64,000 nt of DNA. It comes from Sphingobacterium multivorum (GTDB lineage Bacteria; Bacteroidota; Bacteroidia; Sphingobacteriales; Sphingobacteriaceae). Each line of letters starts with the position of its first letter. Positions within the stretch are counted from its first letter, which is position 1. The notes below the pieces were generated by a model, which saw only the letters and a program-made list of their open reading frames with translations, made no database searches and was not told the DNA's origin. Positions 43,769-53,960 of this stretch are shown piece after piece. A program made the translations under genes and the position numbers. The stretch is from positions 2,914,001-2,978,000 of the forward strand of contig NZ_CP154261.1 in assembly GCF_039511225.1 (NCBI RefSeq), in the 5' to 3' direction.

Positions 43769-44740
43769 ATGATGAGAAAGTTTTTTATAATCTTGATTTT
43801 AAGCTATGTAATCGTATTTAAAATGACTTCCTGTGCGCCAAAAGTCAAAAATGGTTATAGTAAGGAACATGGTTTTGAAGGTAATATTTCTTTGTCCGGT
43901 GCCTTTGCCCTTTATCCTTTAGCTGTAGTTTGGAGCGAAGATTTTAAAAAAATACATCCAAATGTTCGCTTCAATATTTCAGCTGGAGGTGCTGGAAAAG
44001 GAATCGCCGATGTTCTGACAGGTATGGTTGATATCGGAATGGTATCGAGAGACCTACACGAGCAGGAAATAAAAAAAGGGGCTGTTCCAGTTATTGTTGC
44101 TAAAGACGCTGTTATCTGTACGATTAATCCTGGTAACCCTAATTATTCCGCTATTTTGAAGCGTGGTCTGAGCCGCGAAGAATTGCTGAATATTTTTGTA
44201 AATAGAAAGTTTAAGACCTGGAAAGAAATTGATCCTCAGTTTACGGCGGATCCTATCAACGTGTATGTACGTTCGGATGCTGCAGGAGCGGCTGAAACAT
44301 GGGCTAAATTTTTTGGTCATAAGCAGGAGGATCTGCAAGGTATTGGCATTTTTGGTGACCCTGGGATTGCTCAGGCCATTAAAGATGATACTCACGGGAT
44401 TGGATTCAATAACATTAACTACGTCTATAGTCTGAAAACCAATAACGTGTTTGATCGTATTGCGGTTGTTCCTTTGGATCTCAATAAAAATGGGCACATT
44501 GAGGATGATGAGCAGTTTTATGGTACTCTATCTAATTTGACAGAGGCCGTCGCTACAGGAAAATACCCAGCTCCACCCTCAAGAGAGCTAACCTTTGTAA
44601 CGCGCAATAAGACCGAATCCCTTCTCTTGAAGGAATTTATTTCTTTTGTGCTTCAAAAACAGGCCCAATCGCAACTCCTTGAGAATGGCTATGTCCCACT
44701 AGATGAAACATTGATAAAAGAAGAACTTAATAAGTTATAG
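43769..44740 (+). CDS. pstS: Phosphate ABC transporter substrate-binding lipoprotein
   Basis: A 323-residue periplasmic lipoprotein (leader ending FKMTSC). FEGNISLSGAFALYPLAVVW, FNISAGGAGKGIADVLTGMV and DIGMVSRD are the PstS phosphate-site motifs, with a later VRSDAAGAAETWAKFF. It heads the pstS-C-A-B operon, 2 bp before pstC. Confidence 0.9.
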   Translation: MMRKFFIILILSYVIVFKMTSCAPKVKNGYSKEHGFEGNISLSGAFALYPLAVVWSEDFKKIHPNVRFNISAGGAGKGIADVLTGMVDIGMVSRDLHEQEIKKGAVPVIVAKDAVICTINPGNPNYSAILKRGLSREELLNIFVNRKFKTWKEIDPQFTADPINVYVRSDAAGAAETWAKFFGHKQEDLQGIGIFGDPGIAQAIKDDTHGIGFNNINYVYSLKTNNVFDRIAVVPLDLNKNGHIEDDEQFYGTLSNLTEAVATGKYPAPPSRELTFVTRNKTESLLLKEFISFVLQKQAQSQLLENGYVPLDETLIKEELNKL

Positions 44741-44741
44741 C

Positions 44742-45638
44742 ATGCTAAATACCCGTCTCGTTAAAGATACTCTGGTCAAGCGATCCACCTTGCTCCTGCT
44801 GCTGATTTCACTTTCGGTTGTGGTGATTATTGCGGTTGGCTTAACTATAAAATCGATTCCGTTATTTGAATACAGTAATATCTTTCAACTGTTAACCGAC
44901 AAGGTTTGGTCACCAATGAAAGGATCGTTTGGCTTTTTGCCTTTTATTGCAGGTACGCTTGCTGTTACCTTGATTTCTCTTGTTATTGCGATTCCGCTTT
45001 GTATACTGACTGCGGTTTATTTGACTGAATATGCTTCGGATGCCTTAAAAAATATGATGTTTCCGTTGGTCAATATTTTAGCAGCGATACCACCGGTTCT
45101 CTATGGTGTTTGGGGGGTATTGTTTATTGTACCTTTAATTCAGCTGTATATCGCTCCCATCTTTGGGGTTGTTACATCGGGATATTCAGTGCTTGCCGGT
45201 GGAATTGTATTGGCAGTAATGATCTTTCCCATTATGATTTCCATTATGGTAGAGGTGCTTCAAACGATACCTTATGAGCTAAAAGCGGCTTCGCTTTCAT
45301 TAGGTGCAACAAAATGGGACACCATTAAGCATGTTATTCTGAAGAAGGCTAGACCGGGCATTGTTGCTGCAATTGTTTTGTCAACATCGAGGGCATTTGG
45401 TGAAACAATAGCGGTGTTGATGGTCTGTGGCAACGTTGCAAAAGTCCCTACTTCGGTATTTGATGCCGGATACCCAATTCCAGCATTAATAGCCAATAAT
45501 TTCGGGGAAATGATGTCAATTCCACTTTATGAATCTGCGTTAATGTTCTCTGCGTTGTTGCTGTTTGTGATCATATTTGTTTTTAATTTAATATCTCGTC
45601 TTATATTGAGACGACTGGAAGGAGCTCAGCATGGATAA
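44742..45638 (+). CDS. pstC: Phosphate ABC transporter permease PstC
   Basis: A 298-residue permease with six predicted helices. FIAGTLAVTLISLVIAIPLC, NILAAIPPVLYGVWGVLFIV and the EAA-type loop IPYELKAASLSLGATKWDTI are diagnostic. Overlaps pstA by 8 bp. Confidence 0.92.
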   Translation: MLNTRLVKDTLVKRSTLLLLLISLSVVVIIAVGLTIKSIPLFEYSNIFQLLTDKVWSPMKGSFGFLPFIAGTLAVTLISLVIAIPLCILTAVYLTEYASDALKNMMFPLVNILAAIPPVLYGVWGVLFIVPLIQLYIAPIFGVVTSGYSVLAGGIVLAVMIFPIMISIMVEVLQTIPYELKAASLSLGATKWDTIKHVILKKARPGIVAAIVLSTSRAFGETIAVLMVCGNVAKVPTSVFDAGYPIPALIANNFGEMMSIPLYESALMFSALLLFVIIFVFNLISRLILRRLEGAQHG

Positions 45639-46482
45639 TACGAAAAGACGGCTATTGAGTGAAAAAGTAGCGAAAGGTTTTATGCATCTCTCTGGGATAA
45701 CCGTGACTGCTTCCTTGTTTTTTATCGTAGGAACTATCTTGTATAAAGGGCTTCCTTATCTCAGTTGGGAGATGGTTAGCCAGTTGCCAAAAGGTGGATT
45801 TTATATTGGAAAGGAAGGTGGGATTTTGAATGCGATCTTGGGCTCCCTCTATCTAGCAGGTGTAGCGACAGCCTTGTCCGCAATTATAGGTATTCCGATT
45901 TCGTTGTACCTTAACGTTTATTTGGGGGCGAAATCAAAAGTGACACAGCTTTCTAAATTGTTGTTTGATGTCTTGTATGGTGTTCCTTCTATTGTTTATG
46001 GGGCGGTTGGTTTTGGTATTATGGTTTATTTAGGTATTCGAGCGTCGTTATTGGGGGGAATTATTACAGTGACACTGCTAACCATTCCAATTGTGGTTCG
46101 TACGGTTGATGAGCTGATAAAAACAATTCCTGACGATTTAAAGAATGTCACTCTTTCCCTTGGAACCACACGCTGGGAATTGGCTAAGGTCATGCTAAGA
46201 AGCATCCGAACAGGGCTTCTTACCGCGATTTTGCTGGCTTTTGGGCGTGCTATTGGTGATGTTGCGGGCGTTTTATTGACAACAGGTTTTAGTGACAATC
46301 TTCCAAAATATATTGATGAACCAGCGGCAACGTTGCCATTGTCCATTTTTTTTCAGCTAAGTAGTCCTATTCCCGAAGTTCAGGGGCGCGCTTATGCTTC
46401 AGCTTTAGTTTTAACAATCATTATTTTAATTATTGTAGTATGCACTCATATCCTTCAATCGAAACAAAAAAATCGTCGATAA
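45631..46482 (+). CDS. pstA: Phosphate ABC transporter permease PstA
   Basis: A 283-residue permease. GILNAILGSLYLAGVATALS, VLYGVPSIVYGAVGFGIMVY and the EAA loop IPDDLKNVTLSLGTTRWELA match PstA. Its end overlaps pstB by 43 bp. Confidence 0.92.
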   Translation: MDNTKRRLLSEKVAKGFMHLSGITVTASLFFIVGTILYKGLPYLSWEMVSQLPKGGFYIGKEGGILNAILGSLYLAGVATALSAIIGIPISLYLNVYLGAKSKVTQLSKLLFDVLYGVPSIVYGAVGFGIMVYLGIRASLLGGIITVTLLTIPIVVRTVDELIKTIPDDLKNVTLSLGTTRWELAKVMLRSIRTGLLTAILLAFGRAIGDVAGVLLTTGFSDNLPKYIDEPAATLPLSIFFQLSSPIPEVQGRAYASALVLTIIILIIVVCTHILQSKQKNRR

Positions 46483-47249
46483 TAAGTCCTTTGAGCAATC
46501 CCCACATTGAAATCAAGGATCTTAATGTCTATATTGACGGCCGACATATACTTAAAAATATTAATCTCGCCCTTCCTAACAATAGTGTAACTTCGATTAT
46601 TGGTCCTTCAGGTTGCGGAAAGACAACGCTTTTAAAGACACTCAATAGATTAGTAGATGATACCAAGGGGGTTGAAATAACGGGATCTGTACTTGTTAAT
46701 GGTGAGGATATTTATGGTAGAAATGCTGAAGTAACACATATCCGTAAGAAAATGGGACTTTTATCCCAAAAACCTTATCCTTTACCAATGTCGATCTATG
46801 ATAATGTGGCTTACGGTCCTCGCATACATGGTACTCGAAGCAAAAAGGAGTTGGACAGAATTGTGGAAACGCAATTGCGAAATGTGGCGTTATGGGACGA
46901 AGTCAAGGACCGTCTCGGACATTCGGCTAGCGGATTGTCCATCGGTCAGCAACAAAGGCTTTGTCTTGCAAGAGGTTTGGCTGTAGAACCTGAGATTATA
47001 CTTGGGGATGAATCGACATCTGCGTTAGATCCGCTTTCAACTGCTAAAATTGAGGAATTACTAATCGAATTGAAGAAAGATTATACTATCGTATTGGTAA
47101 CGCATATCTTACGGCAGGCAAGACGGGTGTCTGACTATATTCTGTTTGTCTATGGCGGAGAAATTCTTGAGTTTGGACCGACGGAACAGGTTTTATTGAA
47201 TCCGCAGAATGAAATCACAAAACAGTACGTAAAGGGATTTATTTCCTAG
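46440..47249 (+). CDS. pstB: Phosphate ABC transporter ATPase PstB
   Basis: A 269-residue ATPase. Walker A IIGPSGCGKTTLLKTLNRL, Q-loop GLLSQKPYPLPMSIYDNVAY, signature ASGLSIGQQQRLCLARGLAV and D-loop LGDESTSALDP are seen. The Walker B reads GDEST where most PstB have MDEPT/LDEPC; the catalytic Glu is kept. No phoU follows before the hairpin at 47,463-47,502. Confidence 0.92.
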   Translation: MHSYPSIETKKSSIISPLSNPHIEIKDLNVYIDGRHILKNINLALPNNSVTSIIGPSGCGKTTLLKTLNRLVDDTKGVEITGSVLVNGEDIYGRNAEVTHIRKKMGLLSQKPYPLPMSIYDNVAYGPRIHGTRSKKELDRIVETQLRNVALWDEVKDRLGHSASGLSIGQQQRLCLARGLAVEPEIILGDESTSALDPLSTAKIEELLIELKKDYTIVLVTHILRQARRVSDYILFVYGGEILEFGPTEQVLLNPQNEITKQYVKGFIS

Positions 47250-47462
47250 AAGGTTAAGAAGTATCTACGCTGGATGAAGTTTATGAGAAAGAAATAAGGA
47301 TTGGCTGATAAAAAGAATAAGCCAAAGGTTTAATTTCTTCTGCGGGATATGTTCCCTATAGTAGTGAAGACCATTGCTTTGTCGGGATAAACATTAGTAA
47401 AATCAGCATACGACCGATATTGTTTCCATAAAATCAGTTGGTAAACTTCGTTTAAGAAATTA

Positions 47463-47502
47463 TGCGGGAGCATTCATGTTTAAAATATGAATAATCCCGC
47501 AT
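47463..47502. terminator. Bidirectional terminator between pst operon and bshB1
   Basis: ATGCGGGA and TCCCGCAT arms with inner CATTCAT/ATGAAT pairing and T/A runs on both sides. It lies between the convergent pstB and bshB1 genes. The remaining ~200 bp of this gap shows no gene. Confidence 0.65.
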
Positions 47503-47536
47503 TTATTTTATCATGGTATCAAATAGACTCTATTTC

Positions 47537-48268
47537 CTACTTCAGGTGGAATAAATCATCAACGCCAAGTATCTTCTTGGAAGTAAATCCTTCGGCATAT
47601 TTCACTTGGATATATCGTCCAAATTCTCGGGCTCTGGCAGCAGTTGATTCCATGAAATCCGGATTAGAAATGTAGGTTTGCGGTTCGTCAGGATTTACAT
47701 TTTCTCCTGTGTAAAATTGAGTTTTATAGGCTAAAACGGATTTTTCTTTAATATGGTAATAATCTGTTATATCAATAACAATATCTGGTTTTATATAATA
47801 ATCCTGTACAAATTGCAGGACCAATCGGGGGCGGTGGACCTCCTGAGGAATATTGTCATGATCAAAAGTTTCCACTCTTCTCAAGCCAGCAAGAAAGCAA
47901 GCGTCACTGACCATCTGTCCCGCTCTTCCATGATCCGGGTGGCGGTCTGTGATGGCATTTGTGATAACAATTTCGGGTTGATATTTGCGGACAGCTCTTA
48001 TCACTGCCATTTTCTCTTTTTCGGCATTTTCAAAAAAACCATCTCTTAAGTCCAGGTTCTCCCTAGCGGCCAGTCCTAGGATTTCGGCAGCATCTTTTGC
48101 TTCCTGAGCCCTGGTTTCCGCTGTGCCGCGCGTGCCAAGCTCGCCTTGAGTCAAATCAACAATTCCAACCTTTTTTCCTTCAGCAACATATTTTGCCATT
48201 ACTCCACCTGCGCCTAATTCAGCGTCATCAGGATGTACAGCAATGATAAGTAGATCTAATTTTAACAT
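47537..48268 (-). CDS. bshB1: Bacillithiol biosynthesis deacetylase BshB1
   Basis: A 243-residue LmbE-type zinc deacetylase making GlcN-malate for bacillithiol. AVHPDDAELGAGGVMAKYVA (HPDD), DLTQGELGTRGTAETRAQEA, and ITDRHPDHGRAGQMVSDACF are diagnostic for BshB1. Cytoplasmic. Consistent with a Bacteroidota thiol pathway. Confidence 0.93.
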   Translation of the reverse strand: MLKLDLLIIAVHPDDAELGAGGVMAKYVAEGKKVGIVDLTQGELGTRGTAETRAQEAKDAAEILGLAARENLDLRDGFFENAEKEKMAVIRAVRKYQPEIVITNAITDRHPDHGRAGQMVSDACFLAGLRRVETFDHDNIPQEVHRPRLVLQFVQDYYIKPDIVIDITDYYHIKEKSVLAYKTQFYTGENVNPDEPQTYISNPDFMESTAARAREFGRYIQVKYAEGFTSKKILGVDDLFHLK

Positions 48269-48435
48269 ATGATATCTCTCTTTTTATTTGGCTCTTCAAT
48301 GACAAATCATTCCATTTAATCAACGAACAATTTTACTGAGATGCTATAGACAGCTTCAATATACTATTGGTCCAGAGTCGATATACGATTAGATTGACGT
48401 TGTGAGAGCCGCGGCAAAGGTAAGTAGTTTATGGT

Positions 48436-48927
48436 TTATTCTTGTAAAAGACGCTCGATATTGCGGCAAATTTTACTTGATAATGGCGAAGTAATCGGAT
48501 AATAAAAATCAATCACCTCTCCTTTTTTGTTTACCAAGTATTTGTGGAAATTCCAGGAAGGTTTACTGTTGATATAGCCATTTTGTTCTTTGTTTGAAAG
48601 AAAACGGTATAATGGTGTTGTGTATTCGCCGATAACATGGCTACGTTTAAAAATAGGGAAACTCACTTGTTGATTGATTCGGCAGAATGTTTCCAGTGTA
48701 CCGCCTGTTAGAGGTTCCTGGTTACGAAAATTATTTGCTGGAAATGCCAGGATTTCGAAACCTTGGTCTTTATATTTTTGGTAGAGTTTTTCGAGCGATT
48801 TAAATTGTCTGGTAAAGAGGCATTGACTAGCAGTATTGACGATGAGTAAAACTTTACCTTCAAAATCAGCGAGAGATTTTTTTTTACCATTAAACTGAAG
48901 TGCGTCAAAGTCGTATACTGTTTTCAT
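48436..48927 (-). CDS. Glutathione peroxidase-family thiol peroxidase
   Basis: A 163-residue peroxidase. VNTASQCLFTRQFKSLEKLY carries the peroxidatic Cys (canonical CGFT reads CLFT), ILAFPANNFRNQEP the Gln, and KPSWNFHKYLVNKKGEV the Trp/Asn pair. The usual FPCNQF reads FPANNF, so the resolving Cys of two-Cys thioredoxin-dependent types is missing at that place. Electron donor uncertain. Confidence 0.85.
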   Translation of the reverse strand: MKTVYDFDALQFNGKKKSLADFEGKVLLIVNTASQCLFTRQFKSLEKLYQKYKDQGFEILAFPANNFRNQEPLTGGTLETFCRINQQVSFPIFKRSHVIGEYTTPLYRFLSNKEQNGYINSKPSWNFHKYLVNKKGEVIDFYYPITSPLSSKICRNIERLLQE

Positions 48928-48946
48928 CTGATTTTAGTTTGATTGG

Positions 48947-49579
48947 TCACATGACAGGTTGGGGTCTCGATTTCTCAAATTCTCTAATGATATTTTCAAT
49001 GGCAAAGTCTTCTTTTGGATCATAAGTTGACTTTAGGTTGTGACCGAATATTTTCGCGACTCCCTGATAAAAAAAAGCGGAAATCCCACCCTTCATTTCC
49101 TTTACCATTTCATAGCCGGTATGTCCCGTATAACGATCGATCAATTTAATGAGTATTTTGCCTTGTGAGATAGTCATATTTTTGATTTCTCGGTCAAACA
49201 TCTGTTTTACGTCACTTTCACATTTTTCGACCAAAGCTTTATGTTCCTTCTTGTCCGAAGTCAGTGCTAGATCTCTGTCCAACTGATCATATCTTTTTTG
49301 CGCATAGATCGCATAGGGAAGAACCTTGAGGACATTTCTTCTAAAGCGGAGATATTCTCTTCGCGCTTCTTCACTCGACCAAGTCCTTTTGGCCACTACA
49401 ACAACTTCTCGAATAGGAAACCAAGGCAATACTTCTCCATTTGCCAAGGTTGTTGTCATATAACTGTTTACGGTTTCCTGTGCCCCTTCTCCATACAAAG
49501 GAAGCGTGAGAGGTTGAGACTGCGCCCAGCTGGACAAAGTCCCTGTTAGAAAAAGTAAACAAAATAATATTGTCTTCAT
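48947..49579 (-). CDS. DUF4294 secreted protein
   Basis: A 210-residue protein with a signal peptide (ILFCLLFLTGTLSSWAQ). TWSSEEARREYLRFRRNVLK and VLPYAIYAQKRYDQLDRDLA then LIDRYTGHTGYEMVKEMKGG match DUF4294, a Bacteroidota family of unknown role. Confidence 0.85.
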   Translation of the reverse strand: MKTILFCLLFLTGTLSSWAQSQPLTLPLYGEGAQETVNSYMTTTLANGEVLPWFPIREVVVVAKRTWSSEEARREYLRFRRNVLKVLPYAIYAQKRYDQLDRDLALTSDKKEHKALVEKCESDVKQMFDREIKNMTISQGKILIKLIDRYTGHTGYEMVKEMKGGISAFFYQGVAKIFGHNLKSTYDPKEDFAIENIIREFEKSRPQPVM

Positions 49580-49730
49580 CTGGGCAATTATATAACGCTT
49601 TTTAATTTGTCAATGCTATAATATTTTGGTAGATTTATTACAAAATAAGTTAGCTTGAAAATAGTATTCAAGAATTCATTAACTAAATTACACAAATTTA
49701 CTCAAAAAACATCATTTACCTGCAACGTTT

Positions 49731-51950
49731 ATGAAAGATTATGTGATTGATATTGAAGCAGAAAACAAAGAGATAAGGAAACGTTACCGTGCATTGTTAC
49801 GCGCCTGTAAACCAACTTTACAACGCGGGGACAAGCAAGAGATCCGCAAGGCATTTGATTTGGCGTTGGACAGTCATAAAGAGATGCGACGTAAATCAGG
49901 GGAGCCATACATCTATCACCCAATTGCTGTTGCCCAGATTGCCGCTGAAGAGATTGGCTTAGGGACGACATCTATTGTATGCGCGTTGCTCCATGATGTA
50001 GTTGAAGATACCAATGTTACATTGGATGAAATTGAAGAAATGTTTGGTAAAAAAGTTCGCCGAATTATCGATGGGCTTACCAAAATTTCAGGAATTTTCG
50101 ATCCAAACAGCTCGATGCAAGCGGAGAACTTCCGGAAAATGTTGCTCACACTTGCTGATGATGTCCGTGTGATTCTCATAAAACTAGCGGATCGATTGCA
50201 CAATATGCGTACCATGGAATTCATGGCCAGGGATAAGCAGCTGAAGATTGCTTCGGAGACAAGCTACCTTTATGCACCATTGGCACATCGTCTTGGACTT
50301 TATGCGATAAAATCCGAACTGGAAGATCTGTCCATGAAATATACCGACCCGGATACCTATAAATTTATCGCCCGAAAACTGAATGAGAAAAAAGCGGAAC
50401 GGGAAAGATTTATAGGCGACTTTATTGGGCCTATCAAAGATATATTGGAAGAACAAGGTATTAAGGCATCCGTATTTGGACGGCCTAAATCAATTCATTC
50501 GATTTGGAATAAGATGCGTAAAAAATCGATTCCTTTTGAAGAAGTTTATGACTTGTTTGCAATACGGATCGTTATCGATGCTGTGGATGAAAAGGAAAAG
50601 ACGGAATGTTGGAAGGTCTATTCTATTGTCACAGACTTATATCGCCCTAACCCCGACCGCCTTCGTGATTGGATTTCTTCACCTAAAGGGAATGGTTATG
50701 AATCATTACATACGACTGTAATGGGACCTAAAGGGCAATGGGTAGAAGTTCAGATCCGCACCAAACGGATGAATGAGATTGCCGAAAAAGGGTTTGCAGC
50801 GCATTGGAAGTACAAAGAATCAAATTCAGATTCTGGCTTGGATCAATGGATCAAAAAAGTACGTGACGTCTTAAGCAGTCCAGATCAGAATGCGATGGAT
50901 TTTGTGGATGATTTTAAGATGAATCTCTTCTCCGATGAGATTTTTATATTCACCCCCAAAGGAACACTGATTCAACTCCCCAACAATGCCACTGCTTTAG
51001 ATTTTGCCTTTGAGATTCACTCTGATATTGGGGCGAGTTGTATTGGCGCTAAAGTAAATCACAAACTTGTTCCTTTGAGCCATATTTTGCAAAATGGAGA
51101 TCAGGTGGAGATTATTACTTCAAGCAAACAGTCGCCTAAAGAGGATTGGTTGAATTTTGTTGTGACTGCGAAAGCCAAATCTAAAATCAGATCTTCTTTA
51201 AAAGAAGAAAAGAGAAGAGTAGCGGAAGATGGGAAAGAAATTTTGGAACGTAAGTTGAAATCGCTAAAGGTTACTTACAATACGGATAATATTAACAAAA
51301 TTGCCAACTTTTTAAAATATCCCAGTTCGCAGGATCTCTTCTACAATGTTGCTAAGGGAATCGTTGATATCAGGCAGTTAAGAGAGTATGTCGCCCATGA
51401 AAAAGCAGTTGAAATTAATACCAGTTCTTCGTCTGGAAATCAATTTAATACTCATATAGGTGGTCTAGTCGAAAAAATCAATAAAAAGGAATTCGATACG
51501 ATCTTGATTGGCGATGACATGCAGAAAGTGGACTATACGTTAGCACCATGTTGTAATCCTATTCCAGGTGATGATGTCTTTGGCTTTTTAACTGTTAATG
51601 ATGGTATAAAAATTCACCGTACGAGCTGTCCAAATGCCTCCAAGCTGATGGCAAATTATGGCTACAGAATTTTAAAAGCACGCTGGGCTTCTACAAAAGA
51701 TTCTGCATTTTTGACAGGTTTACACATTGTTGGTATAGATGATGTAGGATTAGTGAACAAGATTACAACTGTTATCTCGCAAGAATTTGCTGTTAATATT
51801 CGATCGTTGTCAATCTCCAGCAACGACGGTATTTTTGATGGTAATATCATGGTGTATGTAAATGATACTGCGCAATTGGAAAGTCTGATGAAAAATTTAA
51901 AGCAAGTCAGGGGGATAACGGGTGTCAATCGATATGAATCGGAAAGTTAA
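49731..51950 (+). CDS. rel: RelA/SpoT-type bifunctional (p)ppGpp synthase/hydrolase
   Basis: A 739-residue stringent-response enzyme. HD hydrolase: YIYHPIAVAQIAAEEIGLGT, ALLHDVVEDT, KLADRLHNMRTM. Synthetase: FGRPKSIHSIWNKMRKKSIP, YDLFAIRIVID, KGNGYESLHTTVMGPKGQWV. Then TGS (IFIFTPKGTLIQLPNNATAL), a Cys-containing region (LAPCCNPIPGDDVFGFLT) and a C-terminal ACT domain. Both catalytic halves look intact. Confidence 0.94.
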   Translation: MKDYVIDIEAENKEIRKRYRALLRACKPTLQRGDKQEIRKAFDLALDSHKEMRRKSGEPYIYHPIAVAQIAAEEIGLGTTSIVCALLHDVVEDTNVTLDEIEEMFGKKVRRIIDGLTKISGIFDPNSSMQAENFRKMLLTLADDVRVILIKLADRLHNMRTMEFMARDKQLKIASETSYLYAPLAHRLGLYAIKSELEDLSMKYTDPDTYKFIARKLNEKKAERERFIGDFIGPIKDILEEQGIKASVFGRPKSIHSIWNKMRKKSIPFEEVYDLFAIRIVIDAVDEKEKTECWKVYSIVTDLYRPNPDRLRDWISSPKGNGYESLHTTVMGPKGQWVEVQIRTKRMNEIAEKGFAAHWKYKESNSDSGLDQWIKKVRDVLSSPDQNAMDFVDDFKMNLFSDEIFIFTPKGTLIQLPNNATALDFAFEIHSDIGASCIGAKVNHKLVPLSHILQNGDQVEIITSSKQSPKEDWLNFVVTAKAKSKIRSSLKEEKRRVAEDGKEILERKLKSLKVTYNTDNINKIANFLKYPSSQDLFYNVAKGIVDIRQLREYVAHEKAVEINTSSSSGNQFNTHIGGLVEKINKKEFDTILIGDDMQKVDYTLAPCCNPIPGDDVFGFLTVNDGIKIHRTSCPNASKLMANYGYRILKARWASTKDSAFLTGLHIVGIDDVGLVNKITTVISQEFAVNIRSLSISSNDGIFDGNIMVYVNDTAQLESLMKNLKQVRGITGVNRYESES

Positions 51951-52034
51951 TACCCAAGGATTAGATTGAAAACTGCATTGCAGCAGCTACCATTAACCAC
52001 TATTTTTAATAGAGGAAATATCAATCTTAATTGG

Positions 52035-52042
52035 TAAATTTG
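52035..52042 (+). promoter_or_regulatory. Bacteroidota -7 promoter element of fur
   Basis: TAAATTTG, 18 bp before the chosen fur ATG. It predicts a short leader. -33 weak. Confidence 0.45.
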
Positions 52043-52060
52043 TACAAGAATATTTTTACT

Positions 52061-52552
52061 ATGAATCAAGCTGAAAATTTTGCAACTGTAAAAAAAATCT
52101 TTGAAGCCTACTTAGAAAATAAAAATCTAAGAAAAACACCAGAGCGCTATGCGATTTTGGAAGAGATTTATTCACGTACTGATCACTTTGATGTCGAGTC
52201 TTTGTATATCCATATGAAGAACAAGAAATATCGTGTCAGTCGTGCTACAGTTTATAATACCCTAGAACTTTTGGTCTCTTGTGACTTGGTTACAAAACAC
52301 CAGTTTGGAAGGAACATGGCACAATTTGAGAAGTCATATGGGTTCAAACAACACGATCACGTGATCTGTATTGAATGTAATAAGGTTGTTGAATTCTGTG
52401 ATCCACGTATCAACCAAATTCAGAGTCTCATGGGAGATCTTTTAAAATTTGATATTAAGCACCACTCACTCAATTTGTATGGTGTATGTCAAGACTGTCA
52501 ACTTAAGAACAAAAAAGAAGAGACCGTCGCTCACGAAGCTATTTCAAATTAA
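52061..52552 (+). CDS. fur: Fur-family metalloregulator
   Basis: A 163-residue regulator. [20 protein letters not shown] begins the winged helix, [20 protein letters not shown] is the recognition helix, and [17 protein letters not shown] plus CQDCQ the metal and zinc sites (CxxC pairs). ATG at 52,061 gives the standard N-terminus. Iron versus other metals cannot be told from sequence alone. Confidence 0.9.
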   Translation: MNQAENFATVKKIFEAYLENKNLRKTPERYAILEEIYSRTDHFDVESLYIHMKNKKYRVSRATVYNTLELLVSCDLVTKHQFGRNMAQFEKSYGFKQHDHVICIECNKVVEFCDPRINQIQSLMGDLLKFDIKHHSLNLYGVCQDCQLKNKKEETVAHEAISN

Positions 52553-52583
52553 TCTTATATTTTCTTAAATATAATAGTACATT

Positions 52584-52623
52584 TGTTCAGGAATGTTCAG
52601 GGGAAAATTCCTGAACATTTTAT
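52584..52623 (+). terminator. fur terminator
   Basis: Perfect 11-bp arms TGTTCAGGAAT and ATTCCTGAACA followed by a T-rich run, 31 bp after the fur stop. Confidence 0.85.
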
Positions 52624-52679
52624 TTTTAAATAGAGTCTATTTTTATTAATAACATTTTAATTACTATACTTTAAAAGCT

Positions 52680-53957
52680 ATGCAAGTTGATGTGCTTTTG
52701 GGCTTACAATGGGGTGACGAGGGTAAAGGTAAAATCGTAGACGTATTTTGTCCAAAATACGATTTAATCGCTCGTTTCCAAGGCGGCCCTAACGCCGGAC
52801 ACACGTTGGAATTCGATAACAAGAAATTCGTACTCAACACAATTCCATCTGGTATCTTCAATGAAGGTACACTAAATCTTATTGGTAATGGTGTCGTTAT
52901 CGATCCGATTATCTTAAAAAGAGAGTTAGACAACCTGAAGACAGCTGGTTTTGATCCGGTGGGTAAAGGCAATTTGGTTTTAGCGCGAAAAGCACACCTT
53001 ATTCTGCCTACACACCAATTATTGGATGCTGCCTCAGAATCAAAAATGGGTGCAGGAAAAATTGGATCCACACTGAAAGGTATCGGTCCAACTTACATGG
53101 ATAAAACCGGTAGAAATGGTTTACGCGTAGGTGATACAACACTTCCAGATTTTCAAGAGCGTTACCAAAAGTTGAAAGAAAAACATCTAAGTATTCTTTC
53201 GCACTATGGAGAAATACCTGATTTCAGTGAAAAGGAGAACGCATTTTTGGATGCAATTGAATTCATTAAATCTATCCCACATGTGGATTCAGAGCATTTG
53301 GTGAATCAATACCTGAAAGAAGGCAAACGAGTATTAGCTGAGGGTGCTCAAGGTACACTTTTGGATGTTGATTTTGGTTCTTATCCATTTGTAACTTCAT
53401 CGAATACCACAACAGCTGGAGCTTGTACAGGTCTAGGTATTGCACCAAATAAAATCGGCAAGGTATATGGTATCTTTAAAGCTTATGCGACTCGTGTAGG
53501 TGGTGGTCCCTTCCCTACTGAACTTCATGATGAAACTGGCGAAAAATTACGTCAATTAGGCCATGAATTTGGAGCAACTACTGGTCGTGCTCGCCGTACA
53601 GGTTGGATTGATATCCCTGCCTTGAAATATGCTATTATGCTTAATGGCGTAACAGACTTGATTATGATGAAGGCCGACGTTTTGGATACCTTCGACAAAA
53701 TCTATGCATGTACACATTATAAATATAATGGTGAAGTGATTGATTATATGCCTTATGAAATCATCACACATCAAGCCGAACCTATCTTGGAAGAAATTGA
53801 TGGGTGGAAACAAGATTTGACTGGTATAACGTCTGAACAGGAGATACCTGAAGCATTAAAAAATTACATTTCTTATTTAGAGAAAGCTCTTGAAGTACCT
53901 ATCACAATCCTATCGGTAGGTCCTGATCGTAAACAAACATTAGCTTTATCAAAATAA
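52680..53957 (+). CDS. purA: Adenylosuccinate synthase
   Basis: A 425-residue enzyme joining IMP and aspartate on the way to AMP. LLGLQWGDEGKGKIVDVFCP (P-loop and catalytic Asp), RFQGGPNAGHTLEF, GIGPTYMDKTGRNGLRVGD, EGAQGTLLDVDFGSYPFVTS and TGRARRTGWIDIPALKYAIM are all present. Full length. The pabB start is 3 bp downstream. Confidence 0.97.
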   Translation: MQVDVLLGLQWGDEGKGKIVDVFCPKYDLIARFQGGPNAGHTLEFDNKKFVLNTIPSGIFNEGTLNLIGNGVVIDPIILKRELDNLKTAGFDPVGKGNLVLARKAHLILPTHQLLDAASESKMGAGKIGSTLKGIGPTYMDKTGRNGLRVGDTTLPDFQERYQKLKEKHLSILSHYGEIPDFSEKENAFLDAIEFIKSIPHVDSEHLVNQYLKEGKRVLAEGAQGTLLDVDFGSYPFVTSSNTTTAGACTGLGIAPNKIGKVYGIFKAYATRVGGGPFPTELHDETGEKLRQLGHEFGATTGRARRTGWIDIPALKYAIMLNGVTDLIMMKADVLDTFDKIYACTHYKYNGEVIDYMPYEIITHQAEPILEEIDGWKQDLTGITSEQEIPEALKNYISYLEKALEVPITILSVGPDRKQTLALSK

Positions 53958-53960
53958 ACT

